A DNA stretch of 64,000 bases from Bacillota bacterium (GTDB lineage Bacteria; Bacillota; Clostridia; Lachnospirales; Lachnospiraceae), in contig JAEVYY010000010.1 in assembly GCA_023392535.1 (NCBI GenBank), forward strand, positions 1 to 64,000. The letters run 5' to 3'. The notes beneath the pieces were generated by a model that was not told the DNA's origin, did not search any database, and worked only from the letters and a program-made list of their open reading frames with translations. The translations under genes were made by a program, and so were the position numbers. Shown here one piece after another: positions 35,494-45,950 of the stretch. Positions within the stretch are counted from its first letter, which is position 1. Each line of letters starts with the position of its first letter.

Positions 35494-37296
35494 ATGAATT
35501 TACTGACAATGAAGGATATTACAAAAGCATATACCGATAAAGTTTTATTTGATCACATCGATTTTAGCATTAACGAAGGGGAAAAGATTGGTGTAATCGG
35601 AATTAACGGGACAGGAAAATCGACACTTCTTAAGATGATCGCAGGATTGGAAGAGGCAGAAACAGGTGATCTGGTAAAAGGAAACAGAGTACGGATCAAT
35701 TATCTGCCTCAAAATCCTGTATTTCCCCCTAAAATGACGATTTATGATTATGTCATCACCGCAAATGAAACACTGGATAATCATTGGAGCATAGAAGGAG
35801 AAGCGAAGGCGATCCTGAATAAATTAGGATTTATTGACTATGATGCACAAATAGATAATTTATCTGGAGGACAAAAGAAAAAAGTTGCTTTGGCAGGTGC
35901 TTTACTATCGAATAATGAAATCCTTATATTGGATGAGCCAACGAACCATTTAGATAATGAAATGACAGAGTGGCTGGAGAATTATTTGCGCTCCTATAAA
36001 GGTGCATTGATTATGGTCACGCATGATCGTTATTTTTTGGATTTGGTCTGTAATCGTATTGTGGAAATCGACAAAGGAAAGTTATATAATTATGACAGTA
36101 ATTATGAAGGATATTTGGAACTGAAAGCCCAGCGGGAAGAGATGGCAATGGCGACGCAGGATAAGCATGCCAATATTCTGAGAAAAGAAATAGCATGGAT
36201 GCAAAGGGGAGCAAAGGCCCGTTCTACAAAACAGAAAGCTCATATACAAAGATATGAGACATTAAAAAACGAAGAGAAAATAAAGATAACAAGTAATGTT
36301 GAAATAAATGCATTGTCATCCCGGTTAGGGAAAAAAACAATTGAATTGAATCAAATTTCGGCAGGTTATGCGGATAAGCTGCTGATTCGTGACTTTACTT
36401 ATATTTTTTTGAAATCGGATCGGATCGGAATTTTAGGGCCGAACGGCTGTGGAAAAACAACGTTACTGAAAGTGATCTTACAAAAAATACCTCTTATGAC
36501 AGGTACTATAGAAATTGGAGAGACTGTTAAGATTGGCTACTATGCACAGGAAAATGAGTCACTGGATGAAAATAAAAAGGTAATTGATTATATTAGAGAT
36601 ACGGCAGAATATATTCAGACAAGTGAGGGAACGATTACGGCCTCTCAAATGCTTGAAAAATTTTTATTTGTTGGGTCATTACAATATGCTATGATAGGTA
36701 AATTGTCTGGGGGGGAAAAAAGAAGACTTTATCTTCTGAAAATTTTAATGGAAGCACCCAATGTACTGATATTGGATGAGCCGACAAATGATCTGGATAT
36801 TCAAACATTGTGCATTTTAGAAGATTATTTGGATACATACCCTGGTATTTTAGTTACAGTATCTCATGACCGTTACTTTCTAGACCGTGTTACACGCAGA
36901 ATGTTGACGTTTGAGGGGGAGGGCATCGTCAAACAGTTCAATGGAAATTATACGGAATACTTTCAAACCAAAGAATCTGAGATAGCTGACCGAAATGACG
37001 GAAATCTTTCAAGAACTGACAATAGTCTTGCAGAAAAAGCGGTAAAGATCAAGACGGAAAAATTGAAGTTTACCTATCAGGAAAAGAAAGAATACGATAC
37101 CATTGAACAGGATATTGAACATCTCGAAATAAAAATAAGAGAAGTTGAGTATAAAATAGATAAGAGTGCTACTAATTTTTTGAAATTAAATGAGTTAACG
37201 CAGGAGAAAGAAAAACTGGAAAGTCTTTTGGAAGAAAAGTTGGAACGGTTTCTCTATCTCGATGAACTGTCAAATAAGATTGAAGAAAATCGTTAA
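35494..37296 (+). CDS. ABC-F family ATPase
   Basis: A 600-residue protein with two ABC cassettes and no membrane segments: Walker A GINGTGKST (about 40) and GPNGCGKTT (about 322), signature LSGGQKKKVALA and LSGGEKRRLYLL, Walker B ILILDEPTNHLDN and VLILDEPTNDLDI. A long charged linker joins the cassettes and a C-terminal coiled coil (about 530-600) follows, as in the Uup-type subgroup. ABC-F proteins act on ribosomes or DNA. Whether this one affects translation, antibiotic sensitivity or transposition is not visible. Start ATG follows GAGGTTGCCTG. It stands about 95 bases after pspC. Confidence 0.92.
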   Translation: MNLLTMKDITKAYTDKVLFDHIDFSINEGEKIGVIGINGTGKSTLLKMIAGLEEAETGDLVKGNRVRINYLPQNPVFPPKMTIYDYVITANETLDNHWSIEGEAKAILNKLGFIDYDAQIDNLSGGQKKKVALAGALLSNNEILILDEPTNHLDNEMTEWLENYLRSYKGALIMVTHDRYFLDLVCNRIVEIDKGKLYNYDSNYEGYLELKAQREEMAMATQDKHANILRKEIAWMQRGAKARSTKQKAHIQRYETLKNEEKIKITSNVEINALSSRLGKKTIELNQISAGYADKLLIRDFTYIFLKSDRIGILGPNGCGKTTLLKVILQKIPLMTGTIEIGETVKIGYYAQENESLDENKKVIDYIRDTAEYIQTSEGTITASQMLEKFLFVGSLQYAMIGKLSGGEKRRLYLLKILMEAPNVLILDEPTNDLDIQTLCILEDYLDTYPGILVTVSHDRYFLDRVTRRMLTFEGEGIVKQFNGNYTEYFQTKESEIADRNDGNLSRTDNSLAEKAVKIKTEKLKFTYQEKKEYDTIEQDIEHLEIKIREVEYKIDKSATNFLKLNELTQEKEKLESLLEEKLERFLYLDELSNKIEENR

Positions 37297-37345
37297 GTAT
37301 AGTTAAGTGCCATATGAAAACTCTATAGGCTTAGCCAGTTTTTAC

Positions 37346-37374
37346 TTGACAAAATATATCTAATTTTATATATT
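37346..37374 (+). promoter_or_regulatory. SigmaA-type promoter for the valS leader
   Basis: TTGACA (37346-37351) and TATATT (37369-37374) are 17 bases apart, just before the T-box leader. Confidence 0.72.
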
Positions 37375-37384
37375 TAAATTTATA

Positions 37385-37683
37385 TAGAAAAAGGTGATGA
37401 CAAAGAGGAGTATATATTGTCTGACTAACAGAGAGAGCAACTCATTGGCTGGAAAGTTGCTTTAGAAGCAGGATATGGAAGGTAGCTTTGGAACTGGAAT
37501 TCTGAGCAAAATCTTATTTTTGGCAGGAATTCACGATTTGCTCCCGTTAACGAGCGGAAGATACTATTTGGGATATCTTCATAAGACAAATGGTATAAAA
37601 CTATTTGTAAATAAAGGTGGTACCGCGTATATTACGCCCTTTACTGATAAGAAATGCATTCTTTCAGTGAAGGGCGTTTTTAA
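37385..37683 (+). promoter_or_regulatory. T-box leader controlling valS
   Basis: The leader contains AGAGAG and a distal stem-loop (TTGGCTGGAAA, about 37445-37458) of Stem I, and the canonical T-box AAGGTGGTACCGCG (37614-37627). Its TGGT would pair with ACCA of uncharged tRNA, consistent with A73 of tRNA-Val. A perfect terminator (ACGCCCTT...AAGGGCGT, 37634-37678, then Ts) follows, giving the usual antitermination choice. A valine GTA at 37482-37484 is a candidate specifier, but I could not fold Stem I to prove it. Confidence 0.92.
37634..37683 (+). terminator. T-box-regulated intrinsic terminator
   Basis: ACGCCCTT-ACTG pairs with CAGT-AAGGGCGT, followed by TTTTT. Its left arm follows the T-box sequence that would form the competing antiterminator. 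Confidence 0.88.
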
Positions 37684-37717
37684 ATCAAAAAAATCTAGTC
37701 GCAGAAGGGATTTCAAA

Positions 37718-40378
37718 ATGAATAAAGAATTGGAAAAGACCTATGATCCTCACGGTATTGAGGAAAAATTGTATCAGAAGTGGATAGAAAAAGGATATTT
37801 TCATGCCAAGGTGGATAGAAGCAAAAAACCATTTACAATTGTTATGCCACCGCCAAATATCACTGGTCAGTTACACATGGGGCATGCATTGGATAATACC
37901 ATGCAGGATATCCTCACCCGTTTTAAAAGGATGCAGGGCTATAATGCTTTATGGCAGCCGGGCACCGATCATGCAAGCATTGCAACGGAAGTAAAGATCA
38001 TTGAAAAGTTGAAGGAAGAAGGGCTAGACAAACATCAACTTGGACGTGATAAATTTTTAGAGCGTGCATGGGAATGGAAAAAGGAATACGGCGGAAGAAT
38101 TACCAGCCAGTTAAAAAAACTAGGCTCCTCCTGTGATTGGGACAGAGAACGATTTACCATGGATGAAGGATGCAATCAGGCAGTTACAGAAGTATTTTGT
38201 AAAATGCATGAAAAGGGATGGATCTATAAAGGCTCCAGGATCATAAACTGGTGTCCGGTATGCAATACTTCCATATCGGATGCAGAAGTGGAATATGAAG
38301 AACAAAGTGGTTCATTTTGGCATATCAAATATCCATTGGTGGATAGGAATGGACAGGTAAGCAAGACGGATTTCTTGGAATTTGCTACCACTCGTCCTGA
38401 GACCATGCTGGGAGATACTGCAGTTGCGATTAATCCAGAAGATGAGAGATACGCTTATCTGAAAGGCAGACAGGTATGGCTTCCAATAGTAAACAAGGCG
38501 ATTCCAATTGTAGAAGATTCTTATGTAGATATTGCATTTGGAACAGGAGTTGTAAAGATTACCCCAGCACATGATCCTAACGATTTTGAAGTGGGAAAAC
38601 GTCATGACCTTCCAATTGTCAACATTATGAATGATGATGCTACCATTAACAAAAATGGTGGCAAATATGAAGGTATGGAGCGATATGCTGCCAGAAAAGC
38701 AATTGTGGAAGAGTTGGATCAATTGGGACTATTGGTGCGAGTAGAGGATTATACTCATAATGTAGGAACACATGATAGATGTAAAACAACTGTTGAACCA
38801 TTAGTGAAGCAACAATGGTTCGTTAAAATGGATGAATTGATACAACCGGCAGTGGAAGCTGTTAAAAACAAAGATATAAAATTAATTCCGGAACGAATGG
38901 ATAAAATATATTTTAATTGGACGGATAATATTCGTGACTGGTGTATCTCCCGACAATTATGGTGGGGACATAGGATTCCTGCTTATTATTGTGATGATTG
39001 TGGTGAAATAGTGGTGGCAAAAGAAGCGCCGGCTACTTGTCCGAAATGTGGAAAAGATCATTTAACGCAGGATCCGGATACATTGGATACTTGGTTCTCA
39101 TCCGCGTTATGGCCTTTCTCAACATTGGGATGGCCAGGAAATACGGAAGATCTTGCTTATTTTTATCCTACTGATGTATTGGTTACAGGATATGATATTT
39201 TATTTTTCTGGGTAATTCGTATGATATTTTCCGGATATGAACAAATGCAAGAAAAACCATTTAAAGCAGTTCTATTCCATGGATTAATACGTGATTCTAA
39301 GGGGCGGAAGATGTCCAAGTCGCTTGGAAACGGAATTGATCCCTTGGAAGTTATCGATCAATACGGTGCAGATGCCTTAAGGCTTACTCTAATTACCGGT
39401 AATGCACCAGGGAATGATATGCGTTTTTATTACGAAAGGGTAGAAGCGAACCGTAATTTCTGTAATAAAATATGGAATGCTTCCAGATTCATTATGATGA
39501 ATATGGAAAATAAAGAACTGAAGGATGCAGGACTTCAGAGTCTTGAACCAGCAGATAAATGGATTATTTCTAAATTGAACAGTTTAATAAAAGAAGTAAC
39601 TGAAAATATGGAGAACTATGACCTTGGGATTGCAGTGCAAAAGATTTATGATTTTATATGGGATGAATTCTGCGACTGGTATATTGAGATGGTGAAACCT
39701 AGATTATATAATTCAGATAATGAGACATCCCAAAATGCTGCATTGTATACACTTAAAACGGTTCTGATTGATGCACTAAAGTTGTTACACCCGTATATGC
39801 CTTTTGTTACAGAAGAAATCTTCTGTACGCTGCAGGAGGTAGAAGATTCCATAATGATATCCTCGTGGCCGATCTATCGGGAAGAGAAAATTTTTACATC
39901 TGAGGAACACGCAATAGAAATTATGAAGGAAGCGGTACGCGGAATTCGTAATGCAAGAACCGGTATGAATGTTCCCCCGAGCAGGAAAGCAAGAGTTCAT
40001 ATGGTATCAGGAGATGAAGAAATATTAAAAATATTTGAAGAAGGTAAACTGTTTTTCGCTCCATTAGCTTATGCCAGTGAGGTAATCGTACAACAGGACA
40101 AAAAAGGTATTGCCGATGATGCGGTTTCTGTTGTAATCGCAGATGCTACCATTTATATTCCATTCGCTGAGTTGGTAGACATTAAGCAGGAGATAGCACG
40201 TCTTCAAAAAGAAGAGAAGCGTCTGCAGGGTGAAATCGCACGAGGAATGGGAATGCTCAATAATGAAAAATTTATATCAAAAGCACCGGAAACGAAGATT
40301 GCCGAAGAACGTGTAAAGCTCGAAAATTATAAAAAGATGATGGAGCAAATAAAGGAGCGATTAGAACAAATTAAATAA
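37718..40378 (+). CDS. valS: Valyl-tRNA synthetase
   Basis: Charges tRNA-Val. The 886-residue class I synthetase has the HIGH-type motif PPPNITGQLHMGHALDN (about 44-60), the WCPVCNTSISDAEVEY zinc/editing region, the CP1 editing domain with TTRPETMLGDTAVAINPED, the second signature KMSKSLGNG (about 528), and a C-terminal coiled-coil (about 820-886) typical of ValRS. The open frame extends upstream through the T-box leader, but GAAGGGA ahead of 37718 and the family's start (MNKELEKTYDPHGIE) fix the start. folC follows closely. Confidence 0.96.
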   Translation: MNKELEKTYDPHGIEEKLYQKWIEKGYFHAKVDRSKKPFTIVMPPPNITGQLHMGHALDNTMQDILTRFKRMQGYNALWQPGTDHASIATEVKIIEKLKEEGLDKHQLGRDKFLERAWEWKKEYGGRITSQLKKLGSSCDWDRERFTMDEGCNQAVTEVFCKMHEKGWIYKGSRIINWCPVCNTSISDAEVEYEEQSGSFWHIKYPLVDRNGQVSKTDFLEFATTRPETMLGDTAVAINPEDERYAYLKGRQVWLPIVNKAIPIVEDSYVDIAFGTGVVKITPAHDPNDFEVGKRHDLPIVNIMNDDATINKNGGKYEGMERYAARKAIVEELDQLGLLVRVEDYTHNVGTHDRCKTTVEPLVKQQWFVKMDELIQPAVEAVKNKDIKLIPERMDKIYFNWTDNIRDWCISRQLWWGHRIPAYYCDDCGEIVVAKEAPATCPKCGKDHLTQDPDTLDTWFSSALWPFSTLGWPGNTEDLAYFYPTDVLVTGYDILFFWVIRMIFSGYEQMQEKPFKAVLFHGLIRDSKGRKMSKSLGNGIDPLEVIDQYGADALRLTLITGNAPGNDMRFYYERVEANRNFCNKIWNASRFIMMNMENKELKDAGLQSLEPADKWIISKLNSLIKEVTENMENYDLGIAVQKIYDFIWDEFCDWYIEMVKPRLYNSDNETSQNAALYTLKTVLIDALKLLHPYMPFVTEEIFCTLQEVEDSIMISSWPIYREEKIFTSEEHAIEIMKEAVRGIRNARTGMNVPPSRKARVHMVSGDEEILKIFEEGKLFFAPLAYASEVIVQQDKKGIADDAVSVVIADATIYIPFAELVDIKQEIARLQKEEKRLQGEIARGMGMLNNEKFISKAPETKIAEERVKLENYKKMMEQIKERLEQIK

Positions 40379-40399
40379 GTTTTATGGATGGGAGCAGAA

Positions 40400-41686
<1,287 letters not shown>

Positions 41687-41690
41687 TAGA

Positions 41691-41831
41691 ATGATAAATT
41701 TTGAGGAAGAATTAAAAAAATTTCATCCTAGTTTAGAAATAGAAGAAGCAGAAGAAGCTATTTATAGTCAAGATTTAACAGATATGGCAGATGTATTGGT
41801 GGGAATGATTAAAGATATGAAGGAAGAATAG
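41691..41831 (+). CDS. 46-residue acidic protein, unknown
   Basis: A small frame directly after folC with a strong site (AGGGAGG, 8 bases before the ATG). It encodes about 46 residues, very acidic, starting MINFEEELKKFHPSLEIEE and ending GMIKDMKEE. There is no signal, membrane helix or Cys. It lies 4 bases after the folC stop and 13 before the next gene, so it is cotranscribed. The strong ribosome site and operon position support translation. Function unknown. Confidence 0.65.
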   Translation: MINFEEELKKFHPSLEIEEAEEAIYSQDLTDMADVLVGMIKDMKEE

Positions 41832-41844
41832 AGGTAAATGGGGC

Positions 41845-43257
41845 ATGAATTGTTATAATTGTGGTTGTCGTTTATCTGAGAAAGACTTTTGCACTGGATG
41901 TGGAGCTGATGTTTCCGTATATAAAAGGATCATTCATATTTCGAATCGCTTTTATAATGACGGTCTGGAGAAGGCAAATGTCAGAGATTTATCAGGGGCT
42001 GTTTTAAGCCTGAGGCAAAGTCTGAAATTTAATAAAAACAATATAAAAGCAAGAAATTTATTAGGGTTGGTATATTATGAAATAGGGGAAGTGGTTGCTG
42101 CTTTAAGTGAATGGGTCATCAGTAAAAATATCCGTACGGAGAAGAATATTGCAGATGATTATATCAATGCAATTCAGACAAGTCCTGCGAGGCTTGATGC
42201 AATTAACCAGACGATTAAGAAGTATAATCAGGCACTTTCCTATTGTAATCAGGATAGTTTGGATCTGGCAGTGATACAGTTAAAAAAGGTATTGTCATTG
42301 AATCCGAAGTTTGTCAGAGCGCATCAACTTTTGGCATTGATCTATATTCATGCGGAAGATTGGGAGAAGGCACGTCGGGAATTAGTAAAATGTTGTGCGG
42401 TGGATGCCAATAATACGACTACACTTCGTTACCTAAAAGAAATAAATCAGGTCAGCAGCCCTGACGAAGATAAAACCAAGAATAATAAAGATAAAAAAAG
42501 TACTTCTGAAGAAGTGATTAAGTATCAAAGTGGCAATGAGACAATTATTCAGCCCATGAATGTGAAAGAACAATCCGGAGCTTCTTCGATTTTTAATATT
42601 GTGATTGGAGCAGTTATTGGTCTTGCAATTGCTTGGTTTCTAATTTTACCAGCACGGATAAGTGCTGAAAAAGCGAATATCAATCAGGAATTAAAAACAG
42701 TAAGTGAGCAATCCGATGTAAAGACCTCTAAAATTGAAGAATTGCAGCAGAAATTAGATACTTTAACAGAAAGTAATACGAAGTTACAGGCTCAGGTGGA
42801 TACGTATGAAGGCTCAGATGGCGCTCTTCAGGCTAGTAACAATTTGATGAAAGCGGTGCAGACCTATCTGTATGATTCTTCGGATGTTCTGACGATTGCC
42901 AACACATTATCTACAATTGATATGGAAGCATTAGGTGATAAAGCTTCTTCAGAAATGAAAACACTGTATAAAAAATTAATGGATGATGTGGGACCTAAGG
43001 TATCAAAATCGTATTATAATTCTGGTTACAACGCATATCGGAAGGGCGATTACAGTAAAGCAATTGCTGATTTGACAAAAGCGTTTGATTTTGATAAGAC
43101 CAATACAGAGGCACTTTATAATTTAGCCAATGCCTATAATAAAAATGGTGATATTACAAATGCAAAGAAATATTACGAACAGGTCAGTGAGCTTTTTCCA
43201 AATACGGATAGAGCTAAAAAAGCAAAAGAGAATCTTAAAGAATTAAATTCTCAGTAA
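41845..43257 (+). CDS. Zinc-ribbon TPR membrane protein
   Basis: The 470-residue protein starts with a zinc ribbon (NCYNCGCRLSEKDFCTGCGAD, residues 2-22), then TPR-like repeats in the cytoplasmic half (about 35-190), one membrane helix (about 249-270: IFNIVIGAVIGLAIAWFLI), a coiled-coil (about 272-320) and a second TPR pair near the C-terminus (KGDYSKAIADLTKAFDFDKTN and NALYNLANAYNKNGD-type). TPRs usually mediate protein assembly. It might be a scaffold across the membrane, orientation unproven. Weak GAGGTAAATGGGGC precedes the ATG. It is the last gene of the folC group. Confidence 0.82.
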   Translation: MNCYNCGCRLSEKDFCTGCGADVSVYKRIIHISNRFYNDGLEKANVRDLSGAVLSLRQSLKFNKNNIKARNLLGLVYYEIGEVVAALSEWVISKNIRTEKNIADDYINAIQTSPARLDAINQTIKKYNQALSYCNQDSLDLAVIQLKKVLSLNPKFVRAHQLLALIYIHAEDWEKARRELVKCCAVDANNTTTLRYLKEINQVSSPDEDKTKNNKDKKSTSEEVIKYQSGNETIIQPMNVKEQSGASSIFNIVIGAVIGLAIAWFLILPARISAEKANINQELKTVSEQSDVKTSKIEELQQKLDTLTESNTKLQAQVDTYEGSDGALQASNNLMKAVQTYLYDSSDVLTIANTLSTIDMEALGDKASSEMKTLYKKLMDDVGPKVSKSYYNSGYNAYRKGDYSKAIADLTKAFDFDKTNTEALYNLANAYNKNGDITNAKKYYEQVSELFPNTDRAKKAKENLKELNSQ

Positions 43258-43360
43258 AAATGCGAACAAGTTCGCATTGGAAGAATGCCAGTGCATACTT
43301 CTGCTAAATATAGATTTGTTTCGATTTAAAATAACAAATGAACAAGGAATATAAAATACA

Positions 43361-43394
43361 AAAGAGGACATAATTGTTTATGTTCTCTTTTTTT
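43361..43394 (+). terminator. Intrinsic terminator before spoIIA operon
   Basis: AGAGGACATAA pairs with TTATGTTCTCT (one G-T) around TTGT, followed by a T7 run. It separates the TPR gene from spoIIAA. A second hairpin (43258-43279, AATGCGAAC/GTTCGCATT) just after the TPR stop has no T tract. Confidence 0.82.
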
Positions 43395-43467
43395 GCGTAT
43401 TATGACGAAACGATTATATTTATGGGAAAAAAGCGAAAGGTTTGTAAAAAAAGAAAAGGAGAAGTTT

Positions 43468-43776
43468 ATGGAAGAAGATTTCAAAATTATTGAAAACTAT
43501 TTGATGGTGAGAATGCCGGAAGAGTTGGATCACCACAAATCAGTGAACATAAGAAAAAAAGCAGACCATTTAATTGTACAGGAAGATGTAAAGAATATCG
43601 TTTTTGACTTTGAAGATACCAGGTTCATGGATAGTTCTGGGATTGGAGTGATCATGGGGCGCTACAAAATGATTCAATGTTTTGGAGGTAAGGTTTTTGC
43701 AATTCATGCAGATGCTCAGATCAAGCGAATATTAAAAATGTCAGGGTTAAACAAAATTATAGAAATTATGGAGTAA
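43468..43776 (+). CDS. spoIIAA: Anti-sigma F factor antagonist
   Basis: The 102-residue STAS-domain protein is the anti-anti-sigma factor that frees sigma F in the forespore. FDFEDTRFMDSSGIGVIMGRYK (about 47-68) contains the Ser phosphorylated by SpoIIAB. GAAAAGGAGAAG fixes ATG 43468; in-frame upstream start at 43393 is unlikely. First gene of spoIIAA-spoIIAB-sigF. A sigma-H-like promoter was looked for in the preceding 100 bases but not found convincingly. Confidence 0.93.
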   Translation: MEEDFKIIENYLMVRMPEELDHHKSVNIRKKADHLIVQEDVKNIVFDFEDTRFMDSSGIGVIMGRYKMIQCFGGKVFAIHADAQIKRILKMSGLNKIIEIME

Positions 43777-43885
43777 CAGGATGCAAAATTTAGAAGTTTT
43801 AGGAGAAGAGATCATGGAACGTGAAAAGTCTTTAAAAGAGATTCAGGGGGTAGCAATCCAAGTGACTGAAAGGAGAAAACGAGAT

Positions 43886-44332
43886 ATGAGAAATGAAATG
43901 AGACTGGAATTCGACGCAATATCAGAGAATGAAGGATTTGCAAGAATCGCAGTTGCAGCCTTTATGGCATCTTTGGATCCAACACTGGAAGAAGTAGCTG
44001 ATGTGAAAACAGCGGTATCGGAAGCGGTGACCAATGCTATTATTCATGGTTACGATGGAGAAGAGGGAAAAGTATACATAACTTGTGAATTGGTGGGAGA
44101 TGTGTTAGCGGTTACTATTGAGGATCAAGGGAAAGGGATTGAAGATGTGGAAAAGGCAATGGAGCCCTTGTACACTACAAAACCAGAATTAGATCGATCT
44201 GGAATGGGCTTTGCATTTATGGAGGCATTTATGGACAATTTACAAGTAGAATCCGAAGTTGGAAAAGGAACTAAGATTCAAATGGTAAAAAAACTGGGGA
44301 CGACACCATGGATTCATGATGAGGAATCATAA
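43886..44332 (+). CDS. spoIIAB: Anti-sigma F factor, serine kinase
   Basis: The 148-residue GHKL kinase binds sigma F and phosphorylates SpoIIAA. Motifs: VKTAVSEAVTNAIIHGY (N box), EDQGKGIEDVEKAMEP (G1), MGFAFMEAFMD. Family members start MRNEM-LEFD, matching ATG 43886 with AAAGGAG 10 bases upstream. An in-frame alternative ATG at 43781, with GGAG about 8 bases upstream, would add 35 residues. sigF follows with no gap. Confidence 0.93.
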   Translation: MRNEMRLEFDAISENEGFARIAVAAFMASLDPTLEEVADVKTAVSEAVTNAIIHGYDGEEGKVYITCELVGDVLAVTIEDQGKGIEDVEKAMEPLYTTKPELDRSGMGFAFMEAFMDNLQVESEVGKGTKIQMVKKLGTTPWIHDEES

Positions 44333-45049
44333 ATGGAGGATACCGCGGTATTAATTGCACAGGCGCAGGAAGGAGATAAAGAGGCAAGGAAAATACTGAT
44401 AGAAAAAAATCTCGGATTGGTGCATCATATCGTGAAACGTTTTTGGGGTAGAGGGGTAGAGGTAGAGGATTTATTTCAAATAGGAAGTATAGGTCTTATG
44501 AAAGCAATCGATAAATTTGACTTATCCTATGAAGTAAAATTTTCTACTTATGCCGTTCCTATGATTAGTGGTGAGATCAAAAGATTTTTAAGGGATGATG
44601 GGATGGTCAAGGTAAGCAGGGCAATCAAAGAAAATGGTTGGAAGGTAAAGCAGGCGAGAGAAGTTCTGGGACATACATTAGGCAGAGACCCAACTATCAC
44701 AGAAATTTCTAAGGCAACAGGTCTTTCAGAAGATGAAATTGTTATGGCCATGGAAGCCAACATTGAAGTAGAGTCAATTTATAAAAGTGTTTATCAATCG
44801 GAAGGAAATGAAATTTTTTTAGTGGACAAGTTACCGATTGAAAAAGATGAGCATGAGGAACTTGTAAACCACATATTGCTAGAACAATTAATGAGTGACC
44901 TGCAAGAACAGGAACAACAATTGATAAAATTAAGATATTATGAAAACAAGACGCAGATGGAGGTAGCTAAATTTTTAAATATCAGTCAGGTCCAGGTATC
45001 CAGACTAGAAAAGAAAATATTAAAATATATGCGTAGCCATTTGGAATAG
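44333..45049 (+). CDS. sigF: Sporulation sigma factor F
   Basis: The 238-residue sigma-70-family protein of the SigF/SigG group: region 2 GLVHHIVKRFWGRGVEVEDLFQIGSIGLMKAIDKFD and KFSTYAVPMISGEIKRFLRDDG, region 3, and region 4 ENKTQMEVAKFLNISQVQVSRLEKKIL. It directs the first forespore-specific transcription. The ATG directly follows the spoIIAB stop. It ends at a bidirectional terminator shared with the converging tetR gene. Confidence 0.95.
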   Translation: MEDTAVLIAQAQEGDKEARKILIEKNLGLVHHIVKRFWGRGVEVEDLFQIGSIGLMKAIDKFDLSYEVKFSTYAVPMISGEIKRFLRDDGMVKVSRAIKENGWKVKQAREVLGHTLGRDPTITEISKATGLSEDEIVMAMEANIEVESIYKSVYQSEGNEIFLVDKLPIEKDEHEELVNHILLEQLMSDLQEQEQQLIKLRYYENKTQMEVAKFLNISQVQVSRLEKKILKYMRSHLE

Positions 45050-45063
45050 AGCTGTTAAGAATT

Positions 45064-45102
45064 AAGAAAGATAATTTGATTTAAGTCAGATTATCTTTCT
45101 TT
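45064..45102. terminator. Bidirectional terminator between sigF and tetR
   Basis: AGAAAGATAAT-TTGA pairs with TCAG-ATTATCTTTCT, with T runs on the + side. It lies between the convergent sigF and tetR genes and slightly overlaps the tetR end. Confidence 0.72.
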
Positions 45103-45735
45103 TATTGATTCCAATTGATTCTTCTTGTTTACTGGGGCTATCTCCTGTGCTTTCATCATGGCCCGTATGGTTTCATACAAATAAGGTTTTAGATCTTTGA
45201 TAGGAGCGGGTTCCCCATATAGGATAGCACTATGACTGGTAGATATGATAAACTCAATGATCATATAGACCAGAATCTCGGTATTCTTATATTTCTGACT
45301 GCAGTTCTCAAATACAGAAACATACAATTTGTAAAGATTCAGACCATTACTTTTGTCGGATATCACTGCTTTTTTAAAGGATCCCCAATTCATGTTCTTG
45401 GCGGCCAATGATAGCAGGGATGTGTCCTTTTGCAGACTATTCAATAGATGGTCGGTGATATATATGATTTCTTCAGGCAGATCATTTAAATCAGCCTTTG
45501 CTAAAGATGCTTCTGCCATCGAAAGCAAATGACTTATCTTATGAATTAAAAGCCGATTACGAATATCTTCTTTGTCTTTAAAGTACAAATAAAAAGTGCC
45601 TTTTGCAACGCCCGCTTTTTGCACAATATCTGAAATAGATGTTTTATTGATTCCCTTTGTAATAAACAAATCAAAAGCATTTTCTAGTAGAGCTGTCCGT
45701 TTTCGATTTTTGTTATCATCCCATTTACTACTCAT
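45091..45735 (-). CDS. TetR-family transcriptional regulator
   Basis: The 214-residue protein has a classic TetR helix-turn-helix: LENAFDLFITKGINKTSISDIVQKAGVAKGTFYLYFKDKEDI (about 17-58), then an all-helical ligand/dimer domain. AGGAGGGATGAG precedes the start. It diverges from the MMPL exporter gene, and two similar palindromes lie between them, so it probably represses both until an exporter substrate binds. The ligand is unknown. C-terminal residues about 195-214 are basic and poorly ordered. Confidence 0.92.
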   Translation of the reverse strand: MSSKWDDNKNRKRTALLENAFDLFITKGINKTSISDIVQKAGVAKGTFYLYFKDKEDIRNRLLIHKISHLLSMAEASLAKADLNDLPEEIIYITDHLLNSLQKDTSLLSLAAKNMNWGSFKKAVISDKSNGLNLYKLYVSVFENCSQKYKNTEILVYMIIEFIISTSHSAILYGEPAPIKDLKPYLYETIRAMMKAQEIAPVNKKNQLESIKER

Positions 45736-45830
45736 CTCATCCCTCCTGGCAGGTTTATTGTCATATAATTATGATTCCATTACTTTTATTATTTTTGAGA
45801 ATTTATGTCAAAATATTTTTCATAATATTA

Positions 45831-45889
45831 TTGACTAACGGTCATAAAGGTGATATAACTGTCTAGTGAGAAAAATGACTAAAGGTCAT
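45831..45889. promoter_or_regulatory. Promoter with two TetR-type operators
   Basis: TGACTAACGGTCA (45832-45844) and ATGACTAAAGGTCAT (45875-45889) are near-identical palindromes (TGAC-N5-GTCA). The first overlaps the -35 of TTGACT-17-TATAAC (45831-45859), which would drive the exporter gene. The second lies downstream of the start site. The pair is a good candidate for the divergent TetR repressor. Confidence 0.82.
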
Positions 45890-45950
45890 TAATATATTTT
45901 TATGTTACACAATATGTAACAAAAAGTCAACAAAGAAAGTAGGAGTAAAT

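Noticed and set aside
37475..37717. 81-codon upstream extension of the valS reading frame
   Set aside because: It runs through the T-box and terminator, has no ribosome site, and the family start is at 37718 after GAAGGGA.
43258..43279. Terminator directly after the TPR gene
   Set aside because: The 9-bp hairpin has no T tract on the + strand; the real terminator is at 43361-43394.
43300..43360. Sigma-H promoter ahead of spoIIAA
   Set aside because: AGGAATA resembles a -35, but no acceptable -10 follows at the right distance, and a terminator lies between it and the gene.
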